A stretch of 64,000 nucleotides of DNA, from assembly GCF_036785885.1 (NCBI RefSeq), contig NC_092320.1, forward strand, positions 18,105,557 to 18,169,556. The letters run 5' to 3'. The notes under the pieces were generated by a model, which did not search any database, was not told the DNA's origin, and saw only the letters and a program-made list of their open reading frames with translations. This document shows positions 10,956-22,645 of this stretch, in pieces; position 1 is the first letter of the stretch; each line of letters starts with the position of its first letter. The DNA is from Coffea arabica. Its lineage: Eukaryota > Streptophyta > Magnoliopsida > Gentianales > Rubiaceae. A program made the position numbers and the translations under genes.

Positions 10956-13900
10956 ATGGCGAACTACGACTTGACGCCCAGAATCGCTCCCAATCTGGAC
11001 AGGCATTTGGTTTTTCCATTGCTTGAGTTCTTGCAAGAGAGGCAGCTTTACCCTGATCAAGATATCTTGAGGGCTAAGCTAGAGCTGCTTAACCAGACCA
11101 ATATGGTTGATTATGCCATGGATATTCACAGGGCCTTTTACCATACAGAAGATGTACCCCAAGGTATACATTTAAATGGTCTAAATTTCTAATTTTTTTG
11201 GGGTTATATGATGTGGGTTTTGTGTTTTTTATGTGGGTGAGGATTTAATTATTTTTAATTCAATTGGGATTTTGGATTTTGGGTTTATTGTGTTTAGGTA
11301 AAAAATTGCCTCTTTGCTCTGTATTTTAGTGACTTTTGGTGTGCATTTTGATTTGTCCTAGTTTGAAATTCAGGCTTCTTGTTCGGAAGAATTATACGGT
11401 TGTGAGGAGCTAAAGATGCAATGCTAGGTGGGCTAGGCTGCTTTGACAATTTCGATTTTTTCCTAAGACATTGGTTGGGTAGGTGTATAGGGAGGGGGTA
11501 GTATGGTATGAGAACCAGGGAAGCTTTGGTTTTTTAAGGATTTTTTCTGGGATTTGACATAAATATAGAGGAAAAATAATACTTCTGAAGAAAGGGTGGC
11601 TGCCACTATCACGGGCTCTCTTGCTTCCCATTTGTTTTCAGTGGTTTCAAGGTCCTTTTACTGTACTTGACGTAATCAGTAATTGGGATTTTTTTTTTGG
11701 GATTTGCCTGCTGTTGGATATCATATTTTGCCTTTTTATATTCTATATCTGGTTTTGTGAGGGGGCTGCAGTTGCGTGCATGTGTATACGATTAATAGAG
11801 TTCATGGTTGGAATTTATTGGTCATCAGTGCATACTCTTTAATGCTTGTTTGAGATTGCTTTTTTGGTGAATAAACTTTTGGTGTTTTCAGATATGGTGG
11901 ACAGGAGAGCTGAGGTTGTCGCTAGATTGAAAGCATTGGAGGAGGGAGCATCTCCTTTGGTTAATTTTTTGCAGAATGAAAAAGCATATCAGGAGTTAAG
12001 GGCTGAAAAGCAGTATAATCTCCAGATGCTCAATGAACGGTACCAGGTATTTTTGTTTTTCAGATGATTTTGATCCTCTTCTCTACATTCTGTAGCTGGT
12101 ACCGTGTACAGAAGTGTAATTAGCGTTATAATATTTGGAATGCAATTACTTGGTTTGGAAATCAAAGGTGAACAAACAGAGGAAAAAGAGCAATTCTGGG
12201 ACACATGCTGAAGATGATTTCATTTCTGACTGATAGGATGAGTAAATAGCATGGAATGTCTTTTTTGACTGATATGTACATTTGATATAATTTTCAATGA
12301 TCATTCATTATAATGGACTGCTTTCTTTTATGGTCAATCATCAATGAATCAAAAATATCACTGACTTCTGGAGATAAAAGCATAAGCAGATAATTTGTGG
12401 CTGTGAATGTCTTTTCCTTCTCTTTATTTCTCTGTGCGTGCGTGTGGGTGTGGGCAGCTGGGTCAGTGCATTTTAATGAGATTTATATTCGCCTAACAAT
12501 TGGCTTTTTCAAAAAGTAGATTTATATTTCCTACTTTTCCATTTGCCTTTTTTTCTTAATGTGAAGAAGTTTATTTATTACCATCCCTAATAATCAATGT
12601 TGTTGGCACATTGTCCTACAGATTGGTCCAGAACAAATAGAGGCATTGTATCAGTATGCCAAGTTTCAGTTTGAATGTGGAAACTACTCTGGTGCTGCTG
12701 ATTATCTGTATCTGTACAGGACGTTGTGCACAAACAGTGAAAGAAGCCTTAGTGCATTATGGGGGAAGTTAGCTGCTGAAATCCTCATGCAGAATTGGGA
12801 CATTGCACTTGACGAACTTAACCGTGTGAAGGAAATCATTGACTCAAAGGTATAGATTGTTGATTTCAAAGCATTATTTGTACATGTTGGTTGATTTGAC
12901 CAGTAGTTATTTGATTATAGATGTGGCTATTTTATCATGCAGAGTTTCTCATCTCCTTTGAATCAAGTTCAGAACAGAATATGGCTAATGCACTGGAGTC
13001 TGTTCATCTTCTTTAACCATGACAATGGGAGAACTCAGATCATTGACCTATTTAATCAGGACAAGTATGACAGATTTAGCTTTTGTTGCTTTTATTTACT
13101 AGTATTGCAATATGAGCTAAATTTTTGTATTTTAGCTACATGTCTATGTTTTCTATTTCTTTTTTAATTGAGTTGTCAAGCTGATAAGTGTGAAATTTAC
13201 ATCATTGAATTTTATGTGTGGCTTATAGAAGTATATGGCTGTTGCTCGACTGGTCAATCTATTGGCAAGGACAGACCTGATAAAGTTTTATAGTTTCAAC
13301 ATTTACGAAGATGGACCTGATATGTATACATATCTATATGGGCCGTTGTACAGGAAAACTTTTTTTTTTTTAATATGTATACAAACAAGAGTCACCACAG
13401 GCACACAGATTAATTTTTTTTGGGAGGGGTTTGCTTTTGTCCTTGCTGTCACTAAAGACTTTCTTGAATAATGTCAGCCATCTTTTTTTTTCGTACCTGG
13501 ATTTTTAGGGTATTTGCATTCCTCATATAATAATTAAATGTCTCAGTATCTTTTGATGTCCCAACTGAACTTTTTAATTTTCCTCCTCTTTTGTATCTTA
13601 TTGCATGTCATGGGCTTAGGAATTCCTTTTAAGCGGATTAGGTATCCATCAAAGGGCCTTTCTATTAGTCCACTGCAGCTCCATTAAAATGATAGATTAT
13701 CAAATATGCTGAAGCCTGTTGTTTTGAGGATTTCTTTTTGATGGGCCTATGGAAAAGAAATATTTGTGTCTCGACTCATGACAATTGTATATCGTAATAG
13801 GCAAATCCAAAACATCTCAAGGTTTGGCCTCGTTAATCTTATTTAAAAAAAAAAAAAAAAAAGAGGAAGAAGAAAGAAAAGGGAAAAGGTCATCCTGTGT

Positions 13901-16351
13901 TTCATGATCATGTATGAGATGATGTCTAAATATATTTTAAAATTGATAGCTTTACTGTCTTGTCAAAAATAAAACATGCAAGTTAATCCTTGCTTTTTTG
14001 GTTAACTCTGACTAGCATGGACAAAAGCATGCTGGTTACCTCCTTGAGTAATATTTGGTGTTAGAATAGCTGGTTAATTTCATAGTTTTAACTACAATGG
14101 GGTAACTAATGGACATCGACTTTCAGAGAAGTCTTTTGGTTTTTATCCTTGAGTAAATTGGTGCTGAAAGTTCTTATTTCCTTGTACTTTAACTTGTGTT
14201 CTCGTCGAGCGGTTCATTGATCATGAAGCATTCTCTTTCAGGTACTTAAATGCCATCCAAACAAGTGCTCCCCATCTTTTACGTTATCTGGCTACTGCAT
14301 TTGTTGTTAACAAAAGGAGAAGACCTCAATTCAAAGATTTTATAAAGGTTATTCAGCAAGAACAGTATTCGTATGAGGATCCCATTACAGAGTTTTTGGC
14401 ATGTGTATACGTCAAATATGACTTTGATGCAGCTCAACAAAAGATGAGAGAGTGTGAAGAAGTAAGTATTGCATACACCATGTGGTATCCTGTTATTGTC
14501 GGTCGTCTTAAGTTTGTTTCCTATTATTAATATGGTTTATCAAATACTTGTCTGTCATTGTGCTTTTAAGGGAATGTTTGCACAAGTATATCAACTACTT
14601 GTTTTATGTTTATATTTTCAGGCTTTAGGCCATTTAGGGTTGTTACCTATTATCGGTGGTTGATTTATCAGTTGTCTTTGTTTTTTGACTTGGCATGACT
14701 GGTGCTAACTCATTCCAGGAAAAGACAAAACACAATGTGGATATGTTTTCTAATGGGCAACTTTTATTTTCAATATCTCCCGGAAGTTGATCTTTAAACT
14801 AATTTAATGATCTCTTTTACATTTGTAATGTTGTCAAGTTGCAGTTCAACATCAAGAATGTGTATATCAGTTACCCAGCTACTCTTAATATGCTTTTCAC
14901 AGACGTAGATGCTACATGCAGGTTATTCTAAATGATCCATTCCTTGGTAAACGGGCTGAGGAAGGCAACTTTGCGTCAGTTCCACTGAGAGATGAGTTTC
15001 TTGAAAATGCACGGCTTTTTATCTTTGAGACCTACTGCCGTATTCATCAGCGGATTGACATGGGGTATGTGTATGATTTTGATTGTTGTTCTGTCAGGAA
15101 CCCAGAAGTTAGCTATTGTCGTTTTATTCACATTGCTTAGCGTTTGGTAGGCGCAGGGCACAGACACCAGAAACGGTGTCGTTCAACTAAGTGACAGTTA
15201 GTAGTAAATAAAGGCGGTTAAAGCTTAATTGCATAAATAACCCACCGAATGATTGTAATAGGCAGTTAGGATCTGATGTGTCTGAAATCAGCAAATTCCA
15301 ATATTTCCCTCTTTCTGTTAATTCCCTCTCTCTCTTCCTCTACCTACCTTTCTCTCTTTCCTCTATTTCTGTTATCCTTTCCGGTGACTATTGAAGCCAT
15401 TGTGGCAGTGCTAGCTCGGAGCCTGACATGTTCTCACTTGATTAATAGAGTTCATGACCCCTAAGTTGGTTCTTTCCCATGCTCCATGCTTCCCTATCTT
15501 GTGTCAATCTCCATGACTGTCGTCTTACTATGAAGATATGAATGTTTGCACTGTATACTTAGATAATTAGAGTAGTGACGTTTTTGTGTAGCGTATATAT
15601 ATGCTTGCAATGCGCTTTGCTTTCTTCTTTATACTTGTTTTGGTTGGTGGTCGTAGCCATTGGGACTTCACAGATGATTTACTTGGGAAGAAAACTTTAG
15701 AACTTTGACTTTTCACCTTCAATTCGGAAGTCAACATTGTCCTCCTATTGTGGTTGTTACAATAACCAAAAGAGGAGAGGGTTTCCACCTATAATGTTTT
15801 ATTTTGAGACTCTTGTGCAGTTGATGTGTGCTTTGAACGAGAGTTTTGAACCTTAGAGTGTTCTGAAAAGAAATCTCATGATCAGTTGCTTTTCGAGTTG
15901 CATCTGTTTGTTTTAATCTCTGATGGATTCTGAATCATCTTCTTTTTTTTTTCTTCCAATTTTCATATGTTAATTGTGGCAGAGTACTTGCTGAGAAGCT
16001 AAATTTGAACTATGAGGAAGCGGAGAGATGGATAGTGAATCTTATTAGAACCTCGAAACTTGATGCCAAGATTGATTCCAAGACAGGAACCGTTCTGATG
16101 GAACCAAACCAGCCTAATGTGTAAGTTCTGCTAGATAAGACTAGCATTCTGATGCGTATATTTTTTCTGCTTTCAACCGATTTTTATCATCTCCTTTTTA
16201 AGTTTTCATGACCATGTCTTATCACCTCATTATTTTGCCTCCTTGCAGGTATGAGCAGCTCATTGACCATACCAAAGCTCTTTCCGGGCGTACTTACAAG
16301 TTAGTCAGTCAACTTTTGGAACACGCTCAAACACAGCAGGCAGCTCGCTGA
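10956..16351 (+). CDS. TIF3E1: Translation initiation factor eIF3 subunit e, copy 1
   Basis: Eight exons: 10956-11163, 11892-12046, 12622-12849, 12943-13064, 14242-14461, 14922-15064, 15983-16120 and 16249-16351. All introns are GT-AG, and the phases add to 1317 nt (438 aa plus stop), close to the usual length of eIF3e/INT6. The N-terminal eIF3e domain begins at ATYDLTP-like [17 protein letters not shown]. Exons 5-8 hold the PCI region, with DPFLGKR and RIHQRIDMG. The protein is a cytoplasmic subunit of eIF3, which helps load mRNA on the 40S ribosome. The 5' leader before the ATG is purine-rich (GAAGAAGAAG). Introns 4 and 6 are long; intron 6 holds a solo LTR absent from copy 2. Apparent amino-acid differences from copy 2 are Asn/Ser and Lys/Asn in exon 2. 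Nothing suggests inactivation. Confidence 0.95.
15092..15428. mobile_element. Solo LTR in intron 6 of eIF3e copy 1
   Basis: A 337-bp insertion starts TGTCAGG and ends CCTGACA, so it has TG...CA termini with a 7-bp inverted repeat. Perfect 5-bp target duplications TGTTC flank it (15087-15091, 15429-15433). Copy 2 of the gene has the uninterrupted site near 35920-35932, proving this is an insertion. No internal coding region remains, so it is best read as a solo LTR or a very short TRIM remnant. The orientation was not determined. Confidence 0.85.
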
Positions 16352-17340
16352 GCCTTGTCTAAATTTCTGATACATTTGAGTTAAGTCTTGTTAGCTGCTG
16401 AGTTTTGGATCTTGTTGAAATGCTTAATGTATCCAATGTCTTTTCTTTCCTTAAAAGGCAGTTGGAAGTTCGTAAACCCTGTGTAGCTGCTTCCGGTTAT
16501 TAGTCACAACTGCTCGCAATATACATCCTTAATTATCAATTGTCACAACTGGAATTTTTCAAATTTGATGTTGGTACCATTCAATCAATTAATGTCTAAA
16601 GTCCTCGTGTTCCCCTAGCAATATTTTCTCTTCAGAATAGGCCAGTTGATCAATGGGCCATAAAGGTTGCCCTGGTGTGGGATCTCTAGGCAGTGACAAT
16701 CATAGACTCTGGTCTATGTTTTGATTTGTGGGTTGTTCAGTCTTCAACTATAGCATTATTTCATTTGGTGACAATCTAAAGATGATAACACCTATATTAC
16801 CTAGTTATGAAACATGGAAGTGCCCAAGATTCAGGGTCAATTTTTACTATTTTTACCTAGTTATTATACCATTTTTTTTTACTAAATATTATGTAATGAT
16901 CCCGCAACCCTTAGCTTGCCGTGGAAATGGAAATCCACCACTCCATCACCCCAAATCTTCAAGAATTACGTTAGCAAGCTGGTTGCTGCCTAGACCATCC
17001 TGTAAGTTGTAACCAAGCTTTTTGTTGCTTCTGCAATGAATAATGTTGTTTGGTTTCTTGGACTTTGATGAAAAGCCGGGACTTCTGTCATGCAAAGAAA
17101 CTCGTTGAAATCATAGAACACGGCCGGGCCACCTCAGAATCATGGCATTGGAGTCCCTTCATCAACCTCTACTCCTGTTGTCCAATTTGCTGTTATATTA
17201 TATGGGAACTGAACACGTCCAGAATCCAGATGAGACACCGACATGGACAAGGTTTTGATGCCTGGATTCTTGTCCTGGTCTGGTGACAAAGTTAACAAAA
17301 GCACAGGTTACATAACCAGACATAATTAAAAAGCCAGAAT
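16352..17340. repeat. 3' flank of eIF3e copy 1, shared with copy 2
   Basis: Contains the 3' UTR and downstream DNA, closely matching 36845-38034. Homology stops at GCCAGAAT (17340/38034). Relative to copy 2, roughly 200 bases are missing near 16840-16860. Small frames at 16728-17286 occur in both copies but show no recognisable domain. Confidence 0.8.
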
Positions 17341-18528
17341 CCACAACAATTCAAAGCAGGAATCCCTGCAACCACAAGACTTTATCCTTTACAGCACGGG
17401 GCCGTTGTTAGCTGATTGGTTTTGTTGTTGGTGGTGTGATGGGTTGGGGGAATGAGAGTGGAAACAGGAATGGGGAAGGAGTGGTGGTGGATAAGGGATC
17501 AAGGTGCTCTACTAACACAGAGGTAACAACAAGGTGCTTTTCATGATGGATGATGGAGAACAAGTATTTTTGAATTGGATGATAGAGATTAAATGTATGG
17601 TACCAATTTTAATGTATAAAAAAAATATTTTTTTTCATCTTGAAAGGACAAAAAAGATAATGTTAGAAGATAAAGTGCAAAATGCGCTTTTAGTGATGAA
17701 GATGGGGTGTTTTTTTTAATTGAACGATAGAGATTAAATGTACGGTACCAATTTCAATGTATAAACAAAAAAATATTGTGTTTTTTTTTATTTTGAAAGG
17801 AAAAAAAGGATAAGTTAGAGGCTAAAATACAAAATGCTATATCTTGAAAGGGATTTTTGCATGCAGGTGTGACCTTTCTTGATAGTTCATTGATAGAGGC
17901 TCTTTTTAATGTTGCTTATATTATAAGTTCTAGAATTAAATCCAATAAAACTCCTCGAAAGTGCCACTTCCTTACATTGCCCCCCTCCCCTTTTTCCCTC
18001 CAATGTTCAATTGATCCAATCTACCTGTACTATTTCAATTTTACAGTCGGTTGCAATTGGGTCTAGCAGCCAAATAGAAAATTTTTCATCAAGAGATTTT
18101 AGTAATTAAAAACTTATGCATATTTTGGTCAATTCACGACACCATGCAGCCAGAAATTGGACTCCCTGATCCAATTATACATGATTGGGAAAATGGTAAA
18201 AGAACATTGAGTGAATTAGTTCAATAAAATATTCAAGGGGTAATGCGAGGAAAAAATATTTTTTGAAGGGATTTATTGGGATTAAACCCAAGTTTTATTA
18301 TGAATCCAATAGTTCAATAATGCCATATGGATTATCAGGACTCTTTATACATCACCTTTTTTTTTTTAAGTGTAAATAGAAAGTCTCGAAATGACGTGAC
18401 GTTTATTGTTAGAAAATGATGAATTGTTATTATCAATTTATGATGTTAAAATGGTTATTTCCTATGTTAGTTTACTTAATTTTTTCACATATAGTATTTT
18501 TTTTTTTTATAAAGGAGCAATAGCAATT
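17341..18528. other. Non-coding stretch between blocks
   Basis: No gene recognised. It includes a diverged ~146-bp tandem repeat: GATAGAGATTAAATGTA followed by GGTACCAATTT occurs near 17581 and 17727. Long T runs lie at 18357-18369 and 18497-18509. The stretch separates the eIF3e flank from the DnaJ/TPR gene fragment. Confidence 0.5.
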
Positions 18529-18710
18529 AGTTTGTACGTTGAGCATCATCATCATTTGCAAGGTCAATAGCACTAAAGTTCTTTTCAGCAGTATGAAGAG
18601 TTTGCTCGCACAGTTCAATCACCTCATCATACCTCCGCAACTAACCACACAATACACAAGTAAGCGAATGTACAGGCCAAATTACAAATTAGCAATATCA
18701 TGAGAATACA
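18529..18710 (-). pseudogene. Fragment of the DnaJ/TPR gene (exon 5 plus intron)
   Basis: These 182 bases match 44383-44564 of the large minus-strand gene almost exactly (one difference noted, GGTCAA against GTTCAA). The match covers the first part of exon 5 (acceptor side) and part of intron 4, with nothing of the flanking exons. It ends at TACA, which is also the first four bases of segment A. It cannot encode a protein; it is a junction fossil. Confidence 0.93.
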
Positions 18711-19460
18711 AGAAGAATAAACGATTTCAAACAACTATCATTTCTCATAATTACCCCATTTCCATAAATATTGGAGAACTTTATCATGTGATGTGAATTC
18801 ATAGATTAAGACGTTTGGGAAAGAGGGAAGCATGAGGTCCATGTATACGCTGCTAGTAGTTTTATCACGATTGGATTTGGAGTTTGCAAAGTAAATAATT
18901 GTCGGAATTTTTAAAACAGGTGTCCATTAGACACTCATTAGTAGGTTCAAATTATATTTAATCTATCATGTAAACGTGCACACAAATCATTATTACGTAA
19001 CCTTATATTTGTGTACTTTTTTTTATTTAACTTTTACTAATTTTTTTAAAATATATTAATACCTGAATTCCATCCGAATACTCACTTTAAACAAACCATA
19101 ATCCTTTTTGACAAATATTTGAAGTATAATTACTCATTGTATGTATGATGCATGAAACTCTACAATAAATGTTGTGATTGAGTGACCTAAAGCACCCTCT
19201 TGAAGGTCTGATCTGATCTGATCTAGTCTAGTATCAAAGGTGACGACAAGGATCGAGGAACAAAATTGTATTCAAAGGTAGGAATAAACAAAGATTTACC
19301 AAGAATTTGCAAGAAAAGCAGCTCTAGGGAATCCAAATAATAGATCACTGGTTCTTTATTATTCATTTCATACGTCAAACTTTATGACATATCTTTGTAA
19401 CATGATGAAAAATAGTCCACAAAGACGGTTCATGAAGTATTTGCAAGAAAAGAATGTCCA
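18707..19460. repeat. Segment A, copy 2
   Basis: Direct repeat of 1570-2327 with indels, for example a different stretch near 18990-19010. It starts at the microhomology TACA shared with the DnaJ/TPR fragment and joins the R repeat at 19461. Confidence 0.85.
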
Positions 19461-20493
19461 CAAAACAATGTCCTATCCAATGGACTGGGCTGGACTGGAC
19501 TACACCTCCTTGGGGCAAAGCCGACATTATTATGTCCTCGAAAGAGAATTACGGGAAAATATAGGGGTCAATTCAGAATTTACCCAAAATGACCAAAAGC
19601 TTCGAGTTTTTTTGTCAAAATAACACTCTTACTAAAAAATATTTCCAATGTGATTCACTTTCAAATTTATTACCATAATGATATTATTGTTCCCATCTAA
19701 TTATCCTGATTGCCATGTAGAATAACAAGAAAGGAAAGTTCTAATCCAGATTATCATTTTTAACATTAACTAAAATTTTAATTTTTTTTATTATAGAGGC
19801 ACAAGAAGATTGCATAACTTTTTATAATTTTTTTATAATTATCTGAAATAAATTTTACCATTATTGACCTTACTATTATTGGTCTCCGAATTTTTTTAAA
19901 TGTATCAAACCTATTGCATTTATATTTTTTCAAAAAATAATTTTAAAAATACAAAAATTGCACCAAAAATTGCAACGAAAATTGTAATCAATTACAAAAA
20001 TTTCAAGGTTATCATATTTGTTTATGTTATCCTTCCTACTCTTTGAAAAAACGAAAATAATCTTCATTTACCTTAAGATTATCGACTTGCGAAACATATT
20101 TTTTAGATGCTATTAATATAAAGATTGGCTTCTTAGATTATGTTTGACAAGGGAAAGATAACGAAAGAAAAAAATGTGGGAAGCTTTATAGAGAAAATTG
20201 AAGAAAATATTAGATGAGAAAGAGAAATGGAGGACGTCTTTATCTTTATCCTGACACATATGCAGCTTAAGTGGCAAAAAAGGATCACAAAGATAATAAG
20301 TTTTAAAATTAAGTTGCAAAAAAGGATCACAAAGGTAATAAGTTTTAAAATTAAATTACTTTGAGTATATATTTTAGAAGAAGAGTTATTTTGGCAATAA
20401 ACTCCAAAACTCCAAAAGCTTCAGAACCCTACAAACACAGGAATGAACAGAACAAGCCCATCTTTTTGACTGTCTCTCCTTCTTCTCTCTCAA
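19461..20493. repeat. R repeat, copy R3
   Basis: A full R unit. It ends inside a copy of the eIF3e leader (TCTTCTCTCTCAA, like 10835-10850 of copy 1). It keeps an uninterrupted TTTTGGCAA at 20389-20397, which is the empty target matching MULE 1 and MULE 2. No gene is supported. Confidence 0.85.
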
Positions 20494-20504
20494 GCCCATA
20501 TTTT

Positions 20505-21412
20505 CTGGACTGGACTACACCTCCTTGGGGCAAAGCCGACATTATTATGTCCTCGAAAGAGAATTACGGGAAAATATAGGGGTCAATTCAGAATTTACCC
20601 AAAATGACCAAAAGCTTCGAGTTTTTTGTCAAAATAACACTCTTACTAAAAAATATTTCCAATGTGATTCACTTTCAAATTTTATTACCATAATGATATT
20701 ATTGTTCCCATCTAATTATCCTGATTGCCATGTAGAATAACAAGAAAGGAAAGTTCTAATCCGGATTATAGTTTCTAACATTAACTAAAATTTTAATTTT
20801 TTTTATTATAGAGGCACAAGAAGATTGCATAACTTTTTATAATTTTCTTATAATTATCTGAAATAAATTTTACCATTATTGACCTTACTATTATTGGTCT
20901 CCGAATTTTTTTAAATGTATCAAACCTATTGCATTTATATTTTTTCAAAAAATAATTTTAAAAATACAAAAATTGCACCAAAAATTGCAACGAAAATTGT
21001 AATCAATTACAAAAATTTCAAGATTATCATATTTGTTTATGTTATCCTTCCTACTCTTTGAAAAGACGAAAATAATCTTCATCTACCTTAAGATTATCGA
21101 CTTGCGAAACATATTTTTTAGATGCTATTAATATAAAGATTGACTTCTTAGATTATGTTTGACAAGGGAAAAATAACGAAAGAAAAAAATGTGGGAAGCT
21201 TTATAGAGAAAATTGAAGAAAATATTAGATGAGAAAGAGAAATGGAGGACGTATTTATATTCATCCTGACACATATCCAGCCTAAGTGGCAAAAAAGGAT
21301 CACAAAGACAATAAGTTTTAAAATTAAGTGGCAAAAAAGGATCACAAAGGTAATAAGTTTTAAAATTAAGTTACTTTGAATATATATTCTAGAAGAAGAG
21401 TTATTTTGGCAA
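20505..21412. repeat. R repeat, copy R4 (truncated by MULE 2)
   Basis: Tandem copy of R3, starting at the shared CTGGACTGGACTACACC and ending at TTTTGGCAA (21404-21412), where MULE 2 begins. Confidence 0.85.
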
Positions 21413-21889
21413 GGAAAAATCGCCAATTTAGTCCCTAAACTTTTTTTTCTGTCAATTTAGTCCCTATACATTATTTATAGCCAATTTAATCTCTAAACTT
21501 ATATTTCGATTCCAATTAAGGAGTTTAGCGGCGGCGCCACCGCATAATTTCCATCGGCTTCCCAATCTAGCAACCCAGAAGGGGTATTTTAGGGACTTTG
21601 ATATTTTTCTTTGACTTTCATCTTATTTTTATCCTTGCACGGTTAACTTTACTACTCTCACCAGCCATCACAAATCTTCTCAATTTGTCTTCTCAAACAG
21701 AACACTGATTCTCAATCCCCTGTATCATCTTCATCATCATCTTTTAAAATCCCATGTTCCCCATATTCGAGGAACAGAACCCATAGTCCGCGGAAATAAA
21801 GAAAATAAAGAAGCAAAATCGAAAAATCAGCACACATGTAAAAGGGAGGAGTTTTGAAGTGGTGCAAACTGTAAAGATATACCGCACAC

Positions 21890-21921
21890 CTTAGCTTTGG
21901 AAGTGATCTTCACAGCTATTG
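21890..21921 (-). pseudogene. End of captured CRK exon, past the nested insertion
   Basis: On the minus strand these bases encode the kinase strand that carries the ATP-binding lysine (AVKI, then TSKAK). They are followed by an AAG|GTGTG splice donor. They are the continuation of 29284-29845, separated by the retrotransposon. The DNA at 21600-21889 would be captured intron sequence; no gene is seen there. Confidence 0.75.
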
Positions 21922-22645
21922 TGATACGAATGCGCGGATCTAGACGAACAATCAAGTTGAAAAGGCGGCACGTATGACCCCTCTAAACCCCGAGTTGATG
22001 AACTAAGAAGAATCTCAACCCAACAACTAACGATCTAGTGAACCAACGGTTTGGATAGAAGAACGCCACAATCAAGGTGTATACTTGATTGATAAGTTCA
22101 ACTTGAATAACTCAAGAAAACTCTCAAGTATTCAAGCAAAGCTCTCTTGGAAGAGAAAAGTGAATAAACTCACAAAAATCATGTAATTTCTGAATCCCTT
22201 AACAAGGAGGAAGTATGGCTATTTATAGCCTTTACAAGCATTAACCCTAATCCCAAAATTGACTAAACTAACCCTACCAATTAATGACAAGGATTCGGCC
22301 AGCCCTAAGTTCATAATGGGCTGACTTTAACTAATATTTAACTATATAAAAAGATAAATAATACAACTAACTTAACTCTTCCTTAAGCGTGACCGCTAGG
22401 TGAGGCACGCCTAACTAGCAATAGGCGCTGGAGGGTCTTCTACTTGGAGCAATGTGTAAAGTTTTGAATCTTCATTCTCCAAGCCTTCAATAATCTTTAA
22501 ATCATCTCCAATGCGGCCTTGGATTGTACTCACAAGGGCTTGTAAAGATTTACACATCTTCTTGGCACGAGCTCTTGTGACTGGTCCACTTGGTACTTGA
22601 ATGACTTGTGCAACTTGTGTTTGACCAGCCTTGAGCCCCTCATCA
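21922..22645 (-). repeat. 3' LTR (contains the end of the polyprotein frame)
   Basis: 724 bp. The gag-pol frame enters this LTR and ends at 22411, so the first ~235 bases of the LTR (in element orientation) are coding. Confidence 0.93.

Noticed and set aside
13235-13471. Open frame in intron 4 of eIF3e, conserved in both copies
   Set aside because: Conservation follows from the recent duplication. It does not correspond to eIF3e protein, and exons 4 and 5 join in phase without it.
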